Shown: positions 1 through 8,777, counted from the stretch's first letter. The stretch: DNA of 64,000 nt from Flavobacteriales bacterium (GCA_947496375.1 CANMCY010000006.1:1-64000); one strand, 5' to 3'. Numbers and translations: made by a program. Notes: generated by a model not told the origin, from the sequence alone.

Positions 1-92
1 ATACAATCCTCTGCATACAAATCAGCTAAACGCTCATAATCGTAAAGGTTAAAGAATTCAACCCACTTTTGTAAAATTTCTTTTGGTCTCAT
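1..92 (-). CDS. SnoaL-like / nuclear transport factor 2 family protein (5' end only)
   Basis: Only the first 30 codons are in the window, reading leftward from an ATG at 92-90. The peptide starts MRPKEILQKWVEFFNLYD and continues into YERLADLYAEDC. A leading helix followed by 'D...LA.LYAEDC' is typical of the SnoaL/NTF2-like fold, a small alpha+beta barrel found in polyketide cyclases, ketosteroid isomerases and many uncharacterised proteins. Nothing about substrate can be said from this fragment. It sits beyond the terminator of the neighbouring tRNA-Asn, so it is probably a separate transcription unit. Confidence 0.55.
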   Translation of the reverse strand, partial: MRPKEILQKWVEFFNLYDYERLADLYAEDC

Positions 93-100
93 AAAACATA

Positions 101-133
101 AAAAAGGTTACACTATAAAAGTATAACCTTTTT
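101..133 (-). terminator. intrinsic terminator downstream of tRNA-Asn
   Basis: Read leftward, a stem of AAAAAGGTTA paired with TAACCTTTTT (with an inner ACT/AGT extension after one mismatch) ends in a run of T. It lies 10 bases past the 3' end of tRNA-Asn. The stem is nearly symmetric, so some termination in the other direction is possible. Confidence 0.7.
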
Positions 134-143
134 ATCATTATTG

Positions 144-217
144 CTCCCTGAGTTGGACTCGAACCAACGACCTAGCGGTTAACAGCCGCTCGCTCTAACC
201 AGCTGAGCTATCAAGGA
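144..217 (-). tRNA. tRNA-Asn (GTT)
   Basis: The 74-nt leftward gene has a 7-bp acceptor stem (TCCTTGA with TCAGGGA), a D arm containing AGCTCAGCTGGTTAGAGC, an anticodon loop CTGTTAA with anticodon GTT, and a T loop GTTCGAGTC. The discriminator base is G. CCA is not encoded. A TAnnTTTG promoter lies 45 bases upstream and an intrinsic terminator just downstream, so it is a single-gene transcript. Confidence 0.97.
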
Positions 218-262
218 GTTTACCTTTTTCTTGAAACAACCAGTGTTTCTTGAACCGGAGTG

Positions 263-293
263 CAAAAATAATGGGTTAAACGTTTTTTTTCAA
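263..293 (-). promoter_or_regulatory. promoter of tRNA-Asn
   Basis: On the minus strand TATTTTTG (263-270) matches the Bacteroidota -7 consensus TAnnTTTG. A TTG (291-293) lies 20 bases upstream as the -33 element. Confidence 0.65.
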
Positions 294-327
294 GCAGTTT
301 TGTGGTTTTTTTGCAAAAAAATATTTC

Positions 328-1239
328 ATGAGTCTTCTTATCATCGGTTCCGTGGCATTCGATGCCATTGATACACCCTTCGGCAGCACCGGAAAAATCG
401 TGGGTGGCGCCGCCTCCTTCATCAGTCTCTCATCTTCACTGCTTTATAACAACGTGGGCCTGGTGGCCGTGGTAGGCGATGATTTCGATTTCAATTTTAT
501 TGAAACCCTCAAATCCCGTGGGGTGGACACCTCCGGCTTGCAAATAAAACAGGGCGAAAAATCCTTCTTCTGGCACGGCAAATATCACATGGATATGAAC
601 AGCCGCGATACCCTGGTTACCGAGCTGAATGTGCTGGGCAATTTCGATCCCATCATTCCGGAAGCATGGCAGCAACCCGATTATGTGATGCTGGGCAACC
701 TTACCCCGCAGGTGCAGCTCACCACGCTGAATCGCCTTACACGCCGCCCCAAACTGGTGGTGATGGATACCATGAACTTCTGGATGGACATTGCCATGGA
801 TGATTTGCGCGAGGTGCTGAAAAAAGTGGATGTGCTCGCCATCAATGATGAAGAAGCCCGGCAGCTGAGCGGTGAACATAGTTTGGTGAAAGCCGCCAAG
901 AAGATTCAGGCCATGGGTCCTTCTACCCTAATCATTAAGAAAGGCGAACACGGTGCCCTGTTGTTTGGCGAAGATCAGATTTTCTTCTGTCCGGCCCTGC
1001 CACTGGAAGATGTTTTCGACCCCACCGGGGCGGGTGACACCTTTGCAGGTGGATTTATCGGCTACATGGCCCGCACAGGAAGCAATCGCTTTGAAGACAT
1101 GAAGAAAGCCCTGCTGTATGCCAGTTGTATGGCCAGTTTCTGCGTAGAAAAATTTGGTACCGAACGCCTGCAGGAAATCAGTATGGACGATGTGAATGAG
1201 CGCCTGGAAGCGTTTAACCGCCTTATCCGCATCGATTAA
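328..1239 (+). CDS. PfkB-family carbohydrate/nucleoside kinase
   Basis: The 303-aa protein is a ribokinase-fold (PfkB) kinase that phosphorylates a sugar or nucleoside hydroxyl with ATP in the cytosol. The N-terminus LLIIGSVAFDAIDTPFG and the GG of IVGGAASF form the substrate-binding start of the fold. The C-terminal PfkB signature 2, DPTGAGDTFAGGF, carries the catalytic base at about D237 and the GAGD anion hole. Length is usual for the family. The substrate cannot be decided; Bacteroidota carry several such paralogues, often annotated as ribokinase or adenosine kinase. The ATG is in a TTTCATGAG context with no Shine-Dalgarno. Its stop overlaps the end of the convergent FAH hydrolase by 4 bases. 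Confidence 0.9.
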   Translation: MSLLIIGSVAFDAIDTPFGSTGKIVGGAASFISLSSSLLYNNVGLVAVVGDDFDFNFIETLKSRGVDTSGLQIKQGEKSFFWHGKYHMDMNSRDTLVTELNVLGNFDPIIPEAWQQPDYVMLGNLTPQVQLTTLNRLTRRPKLVVMDTMNFWMDIAMDDLREVLKKVDVLAINDEEARQLSGEHSLVKAAKKIQAMGPSTLIIKKGEHGALLFGEDQIFFCPALPLEDVFDPTGAGDTFAGGFIGYMARTGSNRFEDMKKALLYASCMASFCVEKFGTERLQEISMDDVNERLEAFNRLIRID

Positions 1240-1844
1240 CGCACAGCGCAACGAAACAGCTGGGTATCGCCCAGGAATCCTTTTAATTCATCACCGAAGG
1301 CCACCGGGCCTACCCCTTCAGGGGTTCCCGTGAATATTAAATCGCCGGTTTTTAGCATAAAGTACTGTGACACGTGTGCTATCACCTCATCTACAGAATG
1401 CATCATCATTTCCGTATTGCCTTGCTGCACAACATCTCCATTTTTGGTGAGGTGAAAGTCCAGTTGGTGTATGTTTAGCCCTGCTTTGGGTATGAATTTT
1501 CCAATAACGGCCGAATGATCAAATCCTTTGGCCTTTTCCCAGGGCAGCCCTTTTTCTTTGAGTTTGCTTTGAAGATCGCGGGCAGTAAAGTCAATGCCTA
1601 CCGTAATTTCATCGTAGTAATCGGCGGCAAACTGCACCGGGATGGATTTCCCATTCTTTTTTATTTTCACCACCACTTCTATTTCATGGTGCACATCCTG
1701 CGTGAATTCCGGAATAAAAAAGGGGGCATTGTTTCGCAGCACGGCAGAATCGGGCTTGATAAAAATAACCGGTTCATCGGGCATGGCATTATTCAGCTCC
1801 CGCACATGGGCGGCATAATTGCGGCCTATGCAAACGATTTTCAT
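1236..1844 (-). CDS. fumarylacetoacetate hydrolase family protein
   Basis: This 202-aa cytosolic protein belongs to the FAH superfamily of short FAHD1/YcgM-type enzymes, Mg-dependent hydrolases or decarboxylases of acylpyruvates and oxaloacetate-like keto acids. It begins MKIVCIGRNYAAHVRELNN, has the acidic metal site in VHHEIEVVVKI, and ends with the fold signature LIFTGTPEGVGPV. Only the catalytic domain is present. The ATG overlaps the purA stop as ATGA, so it is translated as the last gene of the fur-purA operon. No link between purine synthesis and this enzyme is known to me; co-transcription looks like convenience. The substrate is unknown. Confidence 0.88.
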   Translation of the reverse strand: MKIVCIGRNYAAHVRELNNAMPDEPVIFIKPDSAVLRNNAPFFIPEFTQDVHHEIEVVVKIKKNGKSIPVQFAADYYDEITVGIDFTARDLQSKLKEKGLPWEKAKGFDHSAVIGKFIPKAGLNIHQLDFHLTKNGDVVQQGNTEMMMHSVDEVIAHVSQYFMLKTGDLIFTGTPEGVGPVAFGDELKGFLGDTQLFRCAVR

Positions 1845-3112
1845 TTGTTGCGAACGATGGTTTTGTCTCTTTCAGGTCCCAGTGAAATTACACGAATGGG
1901 TGTATTCAGGTTTTCTTCAATAAAAGCAATGTAGTCCTTGAAAGCATCAGGCAATGCTTCAAAACCTCCGCTGTGGTCGAGATGGGGGCCAAAGCCGGCA
2001 AAAGTTCGGTAATTGGGTAGAACTTCAGTGCTGCATAGGTTGGCCGGCACCTGCTGGGTTTCCTCTCCGTGGATGGTGTAGGAGGTGGCTGCTTTTACTT
2101 CGGGAATATCACACATCACATCCGATTTCATCATGATGAGCTCGTCTACACCGTTCAGCATGCACGTATATTTCAGGGCTACCATGTCCAGCCATCCGGT
2201 TCTGCGTGGCCTACCGGTGGTGGCGCCGAATTCATGTCCTTTTTTACGCAGCAGTTCCCCCATGTCATCATTCAGTTCTGTAGGGAAAGGACCGCCGCCC
2301 ACACGGGTGCAGTAGGCCTTGAAAATGCCATACACCTTGCGGATGTGCTTGGGTGCAACGCCCAGTCCACTGCATACGCCGCCGGCCAGGGTGGTGCTGG
2401 AGGTAACGAAGGGATAGGAGCCAAACTCCACATCAAGCATGGAACCCTGGGCGCCTTCTGCCAGTATTTTCTTGCCTTGCTGTATCGCTTCGTTAATCAG
2501 GTATTCAGAGTTTACCAGCTGTAGTTTTTTCAGTGCTTCCAATGCACTAAAGAAGGCAGTCTCTTCTTCCTGCAGGTTGAATTGGGTATAGCCGAGAGAG
2601 GCGATCTGTGTAAGATGCATTTCCACGGTTTGGCGGTAACGCTCCATGAAATCTTTTTCCAATGCATCGCCAATGCGAAGTCCGCTACGTCCGGTTTTGT
2701 CGCGGTAGGTGGGCCCTATCCCACGCAGGGTACTCCCGATTTTAGCATCGCCTTTGGCGGCCTCAGAGGCGGCATCCAGAATGCGGTGCGTGGGCAAAAT
2801 CAGGTGTGCCTTTTTTGAAACCAGCAATCTATCTGCGTAGTCGGGGCACTCGTCTTTGATACGGTCAATTTCGGCCTGAAGGCGAATGGGATCCACCACC
2901 ACGCCGTTTCCTATCACATTCAGTATTCCTTTTCGGAAAATACCGGAAGGAATGGTATTCAGTACAAACTTTTTGCCTTCAAATTCCAAGCTGTGGCCGG
3001 CGTTGGGCCCCCCTTGAAAACGGGCGACAATGTCGTATTGCGGGGTTAAAAAATCGGCGATTTTGCCTTTGCCTTCGTCGCCCCATTGAAGGCCTAAAAT
3101 TACATCAACCAT
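1841..3112 (-). CDS. purA: adenylosuccinate synthetase
   Basis: The 423-aa PurA joins IMP and aspartate with GTP to give adenylosuccinate, the committed step to AMP. The N-terminal GTP/IMP loop QWGDEGKGKI is intact, as are GGPNAGHS and the later signature GATTGRPRRTGWLD. Length is normal. It is the middle gene of a three-gene leftward operon: its start overlaps the end of the fur-family gene by 8 bases and its stop overlaps the next ATG by 4. Expression is therefore likely driven from the promoter in front of the regulator gene. Confidence 0.97.
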   Translation of the reverse strand: MVDVILGLQWGDEGKGKIADFLTPQYDIVARFQGGPNAGHSLEFEGKKFVLNTIPSGIFRKGILNVIGNGVVVDPIRLQAEIDRIKDECPDYADRLLVSKKAHLILPTHRILDAASEAAKGDAKIGSTLRGIGPTYRDKTGRSGLRIGDALEKDFMERYRQTVEMHLTQIASLGYTQFNLQEEETAFFSALEALKKLQLVNSEYLINEAIQQGKKILAEGAQGSMLDVEFGSYPFVTSSTTLAGGVCSGLGVAPKHIRKVYGIFKAYCTRVGGGPFPTELNDDMGELLRKKGHEFGATTGRPRRTGWLDMVALKYTCMLNGVDELIMMKSDVMCDIPEVKAATSYTIHGEETQQVPANLCSTEVLPNYRTFAGFGPHLDHSGGFEALPDAFKDYIAFIEENLNTPIRVISLGPERDKTIVRNK

Positions 3113-3626
3113 TCGGGTTTATATTATCAGTGTTGGAGAGATTTTTACCACAGTGCATGCAGTCGCCATTTAAAATTTGCGGCTGTGCATAGAGATGCAG
3201 GGAGTGGTGTGTTACATCGAACTTTAGCAGGTTGCCCATGGTGGTATTGATCTGCTGTACCCTGGGATCGCAGAACTCTACCACTTTTTTGCAGGTAACG
3301 CAGATGAGGTGATCATGCTGCTTGAAACCGAAGGCCTGCTCAAAATGGGAGGTGTTTTCGCCAAACTGGTGTTTTTTGACCAACCCTGAATCTACCAGCA
3401 AATCTAGTGTATTGTATACCGTGGCGCGGCTAACATGGTAGTTGCGGTTTTTCATTTTCAGGTACAGTGTATCTACGTCAAAATGTTCTTTGTGGGTGTA
3501 GATTTCATCCAGAATGGCGTATCGTTCGGGGGTTTTGCGCTGTTTTTTCTTTTCCAGGTATGCCGTAAAGATTTCGCGTACTTCCTCTTTAATTTTCAGG
3601 GTTTTGCTATCGAGTTTACCGGGCAT
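3105..3626 (-). CDS. Fur-family metal-responsive repressor
   Basis: The 173-aa protein has the Fur/Zur/PerR layout: a winged-helix DNA-binding half (YHVSRATVYNTLDLLVDSGL is the recognition region), then a metal-binding half starting around FEQAFGFKQHDHLICVTC. Two CxxC pairs, in CVTCKK and CMHCGK, form the structural zinc site. Which metal it senses cannot be read from the sequence. It is the first gene of the fur-purA-FAH operon. The only other metal-related locus in the window is the TonB cluster at 17.7-21.2 kb, an obvious but unproven target. A TAAATTTG box lies 18 bases before the start. Confidence 0.92.
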   Translation of the reverse strand: MPGKLDSKTLKIKEEVREIFTAYLEKKKQRKTPERYAILDEIYTHKEHFDVDTLYLKMKNRNYHVSRATVYNTLDLLVDSGLVKKHQFGENTSHFEQAFGFKQHDHLICVTCKKVVEFCDPRVQQINTTMGNLLKFDVTHHSLHLYAQPQILNGDCMHCGKNLSNTDNINPNG

Positions 3627-3644
3627 CTGTTTTTAGCGAAAGCG

Positions 3645-3652
3645 CAAATTTA
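3645..3652 (-). promoter_or_regulatory. -7 element of fur-purA-FAH operon
   Basis: TAAATTTG on the minus strand fits TAnnTTTG and ends 18 bases before the fur-family ATG. No clear -33 TTG is seen. Confidence 0.5.
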
Positions 3653-3677
3653 TTGAACATGGCGAATTAAACCACAC

Positions 3678-4064
3678 TTATTTTGCAGTCCGCCTTATAA
3701 TGTCTGAAATGCGTGTGGCGCTGCTGAATTTTCGGCGTATTTCCACCAATGCTGCATCGGCGTCATCCGAAAGGGTAAACTGGCCCACGTAAACTTTAAA
3801 ATTCGGCTCATCGTAAATGACAGTAACCCCATATTTGCCGCCGAACGGCTCCTGCGCCTGCTCTTTCAGGGCTTCTGCTTCGGCACGTGTAGAAAAAAAA
3901 CCGATGAGAATGCGATAACCGCGCACTTTGTCTGAGTTGGCTTTTCGGCGTGCAGTTCGTGTTTCTTCCATTTCTTTCACGGAAGGTTCTACCTCCACTA
4001 CTACCTGCCCCCGGGCGAATCCGGCCAGCAGTAACATGCCTGCCAAAATACAGAATCTGCGCAT
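3678..4064 (-). CDS. secreted SPOR-domain protein
   Basis: The 128-aa product starts MRRFCILAGMLLLAGFARG, a clean signal peptide, followed by a short polar linker and a SPOR domain (YRILIGFFSTRAEAEALKEQ, later FKVYVGQFTLSDDADAALVE). SPOR domains bind denuded peptidoglycan, usually at the division septum, so a periplasmic wall-associated role is likely. An upstream in-frame ATG at 4109 would add 15 residues. I prefer 4064 because it gives a standard signal peptide, but the TAGGTTTG box at 4118-4125 is only 8 bases from the upstream ATG, so the longer form is possible. It is divergent from gpmI. Confidence 0.75.
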   Translation of the reverse strand: MRRFCILAGMLLLAGFARGQVVVEVEPSVKEMEETRTARRKANSDKVRGYRILIGFFSTRAEAEALKEQAQEPFGGKYGVTVIYDEPNFKVYVGQFTLSDDADAALVEIRRKFSSATRISDIIRRTAK

Positions 4065-4117
4065 GGTTGTATTGAGTGCAAAAAGTGTGCTAAACCGCAT
4101 GGAGCTCATTGATGATA

Positions 4118-4125
4118 CAAACCTA
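4118..4125 (-). promoter_or_regulatory. -7 element of the SPOR gene
   Basis: TAGGTTTG on the minus strand fits TAnnTTTG. It lies 53 bases before the preferred ATG (4064) and 8 before the alternative ATG (4109). Confidence 0.45.
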
Positions 4126-4179
4126 CAATGATTGGCGCTGAAATGAAAGAAAAGTTATCCCTTGGCCGCGGGGATGATG

Positions 4180-4187
4180 TAACTTTG
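4180..4187 (+). promoter_or_regulatory. -7 element of the gpmI operon, leaderless spacing
   Basis: TAACTTTG, exact match to TAnnTTTG, followed by four bases and then the gpmI ATG at 4192. A TTG at 4162-4164 is a possible -33 element. The predicted transcript start falls on the start codon. Confidence 0.65.
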
Positions 4188-4191
4188 CAGC

Positions 4192-5691
4192 ATGTCGGAA
4201 AAAGCAGCACTCGTGATTCTGGATGGCTGGGGCATAGGAAGGCATGACCGCAGCGATGCTATTTGGAATGCCAAAACCCCTTTCACCGATATGCTGTGGG
4301 ATACTTTTCCTCATGCTTCGCTGAGAACTGATGGCGAACATGTGGGTTTGCCGGAAGGGCAAATGGGAAACAGTGAAGTGGGCCACATGAACATTGGTGC
4401 CGGGCGGATTGTCTGGCAAATGCTTGTGCGCATCAACAAAGCATTCTCTGATGGCAGCATTTCCGAAAACACCATGCTGCAAAAGGTTTTTGCCTGCAAA
4501 GGCAAATTGCACCTCATGGGTCTGGTGAGTGACGGTGGTGTGCATTCTCACATTGATCATGCCATTGCGTTAGGCAAAATGGCCGCAGAAGCAGGCGTGA
4601 AAGATGTATTTATACATGCTTTTCTGGATGGCAGGGATACCGATCCCAAAAGTGGATTAAACTTTATTAAACGCCTTCAGGACGAGTTAAATGGAACTGG
4701 GGTAAATCTTAGTACCGCTGTGGGTAGATATTACGCCATGGACCGCGACAAGCGCTGGGAACGCGTAAAAAAGGCCTATGACCTGATGGTAAATGGCGTA
4801 GGAGAATATGTAGCGTCTGCCGAAGCCGGTATTGCTGCCCAATACGAAGCCGGCATCACCGATGAATTCATGGAGCCCCTGCGCTTTTTGCCGGGTTCCG
4901 AGGGGCTGATATGTGAGGGTGATACGGTGTTGTGTTTTAATTTTCGCACCGACCGCGGACGGCAAATAACAAGGGCGCTCACACAGGAAAACTTCCCCGA
5001 TCAGGGAATGCGTGCCCTGATTCTGGATTATTATACCCTCACCGAATACGATGAGACTTTCAAAATAGCGGGCGTAATTTTTGAAAATCAGAACCTGACC
5101 GATACGCTGGGCGATGTGCTTTCGGCTGCCGGCAAAACGCAGTTGCGTGCCGCTGAAACTGAAAAATATCCCCACGTTACCTTTTTCTTCTCAGGCGGCA
5201 GGGAAGAGCCCTTCTTAGGCGAGGAGCGCATCATGGCCGCTTCGCCGAAAGTGGCCACTTACGATTTGCAACCGGAAATGAGTGCGCACGAGCTTACCCA
5301 AAATGCCATCGCTTTTCTCGAGGAGAAACAACCCGATTTTATTTGTCTCAATTTTGCCAATCCGGATATGGTAGGCCATACCGGTGTTTTTAATGCCATT
5401 GTGAAGGCCTGTGAAACGGTAGACGACTGCCTGAGAAGACTAGTGGAAGTAGGTTTGAAGCACCAATACCACTTTCTTATCATTGCCGATCATGGCAATG
5501 CAGATATGGCCGTGAATGAAGATGGATCGCCTAATACCGCGCATACCACAAATCCTGTTCCCTGCTGGCTCGTAAGCCAAACAATCAATCCGCACCTGCA
5601 CAATGGGATACTGGCTGATGTGGCACCCACCATTCTGAAAATGATGCAACTTCCACAACCTACGGCCATGACGGGGAGGGCGCTGTTTTGA
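4192..5691 (+). CDS. gpmI: 2,3-bisphosphoglycerate-independent phosphoglycerate mutase
   Basis: The 499-aa enzyme interconverts 3- and 2-phosphoglycerate in glycolysis with two Mn ions. The alkaline-phosphatase-like metal site begins at D11 in VILDGWGIG. The phosphorylated nucleophile is S61 in QMGNSEVGH, and the phosphotransfer domain carries HIDHAIALG and FLDGRDTDP. Late metal ligands appear in NPDMVGHTG and ADHGNAD. Length is standard. It heads a four-gene rightward operon with the lipoprotein, aldehyde dehydrogenase and thiL. No ribosome binding site is seen; its promoter box ends only four bases before the ATG. Confidence 0.97.
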   Translation: MSEKAALVILDGWGIGRHDRSDAIWNAKTPFTDMLWDTFPHASLRTDGEHVGLPEGQMGNSEVGHMNIGAGRIVWQMLVRINKAFSDGSISENTMLQKVFACKGKLHLMGLVSDGGVHSHIDHAIALGKMAAEAGVKDVFIHAFLDGRDTDPKSGLNFIKRLQDELNGTGVNLSTAVGRYYAMDRDKRWERVKKAYDLMVNGVGEYVASAEAGIAAQYEAGITDEFMEPLRFLPGSEGLICEGDTVLCFNFRTDRGRQITRALTQENFPDQGMRALILDYYTLTEYDETFKIAGVIFENQNLTDTLGDVLSAAGKTQLRAAETEKYPHVTFFFSGGREEPFLGEERIMAASPKVATYDLQPEMSAHELTQNAIAFLEEKQPDFICLNFANPDMVGHTGVFNAIVKACETVDDCLRRLVEVGLKHQYHFLIIADHGNADMAVNEDGSPNTAHTTNPVPCWLVSQTINPHLHNGILADVAPTILKMMQLPQPTAMTGRALF

Positions 5692-6239
5692 GGTTCCTGT
5701 TAGTTACCCCGTTGGTTGTGTTGTTGGCATGCAATAGCAATTCCGGCAAGGTCCGTCTGCAATCCGGATTGCCTGATATTAAAGTGTATTTTCAGGAAGA
5801 AATTAAAAAATTGTCAGCAGATCAGCCCGGCCTGGATAAAACAATTTCTATGGGGGATGAGATTGCTGCATTCAGCGAGGATTCCCTGGATTGGGCTACT
5901 GAATTACTTCCTTTTACTGCCCTGGATATGATGTCTGCCTCCTACTCGCAGGCTTTCAATGTGACTGCCGACAGCAATGAGCGACTGAGCATCACCCGTT
6001 TCAGTGCCAAAGACACTGCACTGGAAATTCAGGAAATCAGTCTCACGCGCCGCAATTATAACCTGGAAATGATGGAGATTAAAACCCGCAAACGCAGTAT
6101 GTGGGTAGACCGGGATCAGGTGCTAAGTTATTTGCCCGGAAAGGGTTATAATATTATGATAACAGAAGATTACATTTGGTCTTCACCTAAGCGAACTGAA
6201 ATAATGGGTACTTTTAAACGACAGCAATTCAAACCATGA
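5688..6239 (+). CDS. predicted lipoprotein of unknown function
   Basis: The 183-aa protein is not recognised. It starts with TTG overlapping the gpmI stop (TTGA). This start is chosen because it gives a full lipoprotein signal, RFLLVTPLVVLLAC, with lipobox LLAC and Cys at residue 15; the next in-frame ATG would remove it. The mature part is mixed alpha/beta and charged, with an Arg/Lys-rich stretch (LTRRNYNLEMMEIKTRKR) near residue 130. A membrane-anchored envelope role is inferred. It overlaps the next ATG by 4 bases, so translation is coupled in the gpmI operon. Confidence 0.75.
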   Translation: MRFLLVTPLVVLLACNSNSGKVRLQSGLPDIKVYFQEEIKKLSADQPGLDKTISMGDEIAAFSEDSLDWATELLPFTALDMMSASYSQAFNVTADSNERLSITRFSAKDTALEIQEISLTRRNYNLEMMEIKTRKRSMWVDRDQVLSYLPGKGYNIMITEDYIWSSPKRTEIMGTFKRQQFKP

Positions 6240-7672
6240 TCAGCATAAACCATTTTATCAACGGCGAATTTGTTGCGCCCACCGGCGGCGAATACCTGGA
6301 TAATTTTAATCCTGCCACCGGAGAGGTTTTTGCAAAAATTGCAAACGGTACAAGCCATGATGTGCAAAAAGCCGTAGATGCAGCTAAAATCGCATTCCCT
6401 GCATGGAAAGCCATGCCGTCCGAAGATCGTTTTCGCATCCTGAATGCCATTGCAGAAGGGATTGAAGCCAACCTGGAGGAATTGGCCGCGGCTGAAAGCC
6501 GTGATCAGGGAAAGCCCCTTTGGTTGTCAAAATCTGAGATGCTGCGTGCATCGCAGAATTTCAGGTTTTTTGCTACTGCAGCGGTTCAATTTGCCTCAGA
6601 AAGCCATCAGACCGATACCCGTGCCATTAATTATACGCTCAGACAACCGGTGGGAATTGTGGGATGTATAAGTCCCTGGAATCTGCCCCTGTATCTTTTC
6701 ACTTGGAAAATAGCACCCGCACTGGCTGCCGGAAACTGCGTAATCGCCAAACCCAGTGAGTTTACTCCCCTCACAGCCCATTTATTCTGTGAGATCGCGA
6801 AAAAGGCCGGTTTGCCTCCCGGGGTACTGAATGTGGTTCATGGTTTAGGTAGTACCTGTGGTCAGGCGATTGTGGAGCATCCTGAAATCAAGGCCATTTC
6901 CTTCACCGGGGGAACATCCACCGGCAAACATATTGCCGCTGTGGCCGCACCCATGTTTAAAAAACTTAGTCTGGAACTGGGAGGTAAAAATCCCAATATC
7001 ATATTTGATGACGCAGATCTGAACGAGGCGGTGAAGACCAGCGTGCGTTCTTCATTCCTCAACCAGGGTGAAATATGCCTTTGCGGATCCAGAGTATTCG
7101 TACATACCCGTGTGTATGGTGCTTTCAAAGCCGCACTGTTGCAGGAAGTGGCCAAAATGCAGGTGGGAGACCCGTTTGATGAAAAAACCCGGGTTGGTGC
7201 CATTGTTTCAAAGCCCCATTTTGATAAGGTTTTGTCATATATCGAACTTGCCAAACAGGAGGGAGGTACGATTTTATGCGGTGGAGAATCCGTAAAACCT
7301 GCCGGATTAGAAAGTGGTTGGTTTATTGCACCCACCATCATAGAGGGTCTGAATGCCACCTGCCGCACCAATACGGAAGAGATTTTTGGTCCGGTGATTT
7401 CTTTGATTCCATTCGATACGGAAGAGGAAGTGTTGGAGATGGCCAACGGAACCGCCTACGGACTGGCTTCTACTTTGTGGACCAATGACTTGAAAAGAGC
7501 CCACCGGATGGCGGAGGCACTTCATTCGGGCATTGTATGGGTGAATTGCTGGTTGCTGCGCGACCTCCGCACCCCGTTTGGCGGCGTAAAACAAAGTGGC
7601 GTAGGGAGAGAGGGCGGATGGGAGGCCATGCGATTCTTTACTGAACCTAAAAATGTGTGCATAGCTTATTAA
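6236..7672 (+). CDS. NAD-dependent aldehyde dehydrogenase (2-aminomuconate/hydroxymuconate semialdehyde type)
   Basis: The 478-aa enzyme oxidises an aldehyde to the acid. It has the Rossmann part (SPWNLPLYLFTWKIAPALAA), the catalytic Glu in KLSLELGGKNP and the catalytic Cys at C281 in NQGEICLCGSR, with the C-terminal EIFGPVISL and PFGGVKQSG. The GEICLC active-site context resembles ALDH8-type 2-aminomuconic and 2-hydroxymuconic semialdehyde dehydrogenases of the kynurenine or catechol meta-cleavage pathways. This is a family-level inference. A RidA protein resembling 2-aminomuconate deaminase is at 45.4 kb. Its start overlaps the upstream lipoprotein by 4 bases. Confidence 0.88.
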   Translation: MISINHFINGEFVAPTGGEYLDNFNPATGEVFAKIANGTSHDVQKAVDAAKIAFPAWKAMPSEDRFRILNAIAEGIEANLEELAAAESRDQGKPLWLSKSEMLRASQNFRFFATAAVQFASESHQTDTRAINYTLRQPVGIVGCISPWNLPLYLFTWKIAPALAAGNCVIAKPSEFTPLTAHLFCEIAKKAGLPPGVLNVVHGLGSTCGQAIVEHPEIKAISFTGGTSTGKHIAAVAAPMFKKLSLELGGKNPNIIFDDADLNEAVKTSVRSSFLNQGEICLCGSRVFVHTRVYGAFKAALLQEVAKMQVGDPFDEKTRVGAIVSKPHFDKVLSYIELAKQEGGTILCGGESVKPAGLESGWFIAPTIIEGLNATCRTNTEEIFGPVISLIPFDTEEEVLEMANGTAYGLASTLWTNDLKRAHRMAEALHSGIVWVNCWLLRDLRTPFGGVKQSGVGREGGWEAMRFFTEPKNVCIAY

Positions 7673-7675
7673 AAT

Positions 7676-8719
7676 ATGTTTGAAAACAACGACAGAACGG
7701 AACTGAGCGACCTGGGTGAATTTGGACTGATTAACCACCTGGCCTCTTTTTTTGAAAATAAAAACCCCTCTACAGTATTGGGTATTGGCGATGATGCAGC
7801 CGTGATTGATTCCGGCGGCACTGAGTATGGACTGCTGACGGTTGATGCCATGTTTGAAGGCATCCATTTTGATTTGTCATTTCATCCGCTGAAACACCTT
7901 GGTTACAAAGCTGTAGCCACCGCTGTGAGTGATATATGTGCCATGAATGGCATACCCTCGCAAATTTTAGTTTCTTTGGGACTGAGCAACCGGTTTTCGC
8001 TGGAAGCCGTGGAGGAACTTTATGCCGGCATTAAGCTGGCCTGCGAGAAATACAACGTAGACCTCGCAGGTGGCGATACAACTGCATCTCCGCGTGGTCT
8101 TTCCCTAACCGTTACGGTGTATGGTCATGTGGCTAAAGATAAGCTGTGCAAGCGTTCAGGGGCTTCGGAAAATGATTTACTGGTGGTATCAGGGGATCTG
8201 GGAGCTGCCTATATGGGATTGCAGATTCTGGAGCGTGAGAAAAAGGTATTTATGGACCATCCCGGCATGCAGCCGGACCTTGCAGGCCATGAGTATATTG
8301 TGGGTAGGCAATTGCGTCCCGATGCCCGTATGGATGTTGTACAAACCCTATCACAGCTTGGAATAGTGCCCGGTAGTATGATTGATATCAGTGATGGTCT
8401 GGCCAGTGAAATTCATCATTTAGGGATGCACTCGGGTTGTGGCTTTGATATTTATGATGAAAAATTACCCATCGACCCTCAGGCAGTAACACAGGCCCTG
8501 CATTTTGATTTGAATCCAACGGTGGTGGCATTAAACGGAGGTGAAGATTACGAATTACTGTTTACGGTTGCTCAGGAACACTACGAAAAGTTGAAGAGTC
8601 ACCCCGATTTTACCATTATAGGTCATGCTACTGCGAACAAAGGGACTTACCGCCTCATAGGTAAATCCGGGGCAAGTTTTGATATCAAAGCCCAGGGCTG
8701 GCAGCATTTTAAAGGCTGA
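7676..8719 (+). CDS. thiL: thiamine-monophosphate kinase
   Basis: The 347-aa ThiL phosphorylates thiamine monophosphate to thiamine diphosphate with ATP. Characteristic stretches are GIGDDAAVID (N-terminal Mg/ATP loop), AVSDICAMNG, the GGDTTASPRGLSLTVTVYG core and DISDGLASEIHHLG. It is slightly longer than the usual 320-330 residues. It is the last gene of the gpmI operon, 3 bases after the aldehyde dehydrogenase stop. No other thiamine gene and no TPP riboswitch is visible nearby. Confidence 0.95.
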   Translation: MFENNDRTELSDLGEFGLINHLASFFENKNPSTVLGIGDDAAVIDSGGTEYGLLTVDAMFEGIHFDLSFHPLKHLGYKAVATAVSDICAMNGIPSQILVSLGLSNRFSLEAVEELYAGIKLACEKYNVDLAGGDTTASPRGLSLTVTVYGHVAKDKLCKRSGASENDLLVVSGDLGAAYMGLQILEREKKVFMDHPGMQPDLAGHEYIVGRQLRPDARMDVVQTLSQLGIVPGSMIDISDGLASEIHHLGMHSGCGFDIYDEKLPIDPQAVTQALHFDLNPTVVALNGGEDYELLFTVAQEHYEKLKSHPDFTIIGHATANKGTYRLIGKSGASFDIKAQGWQHFKG

Positions 8720-8769
8720 TTTTTCGCGTTTTATACCGGAAATCCTGCGCTCGTAACTGGCTTTTCCTG

Positions 8770-8777
8770 TAATTTCG
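8770..8777 (+). promoter_or_regulatory. -7 element of aspS, leaderless spacing
   Basis: TAATTTCG, one mismatch to TAnnTTTG, is followed by four bases and then the aspS ATG at 8782. Confidence 0.45.

Noticed and set aside
228-262. Direct repeat TTCAAGAAA (twice) in the tRNA-Asn leader
   Set aside because: Nine-base repeats in AT-rich DNA are common, and the segment is removed from the tRNA precursor; no function suggested.
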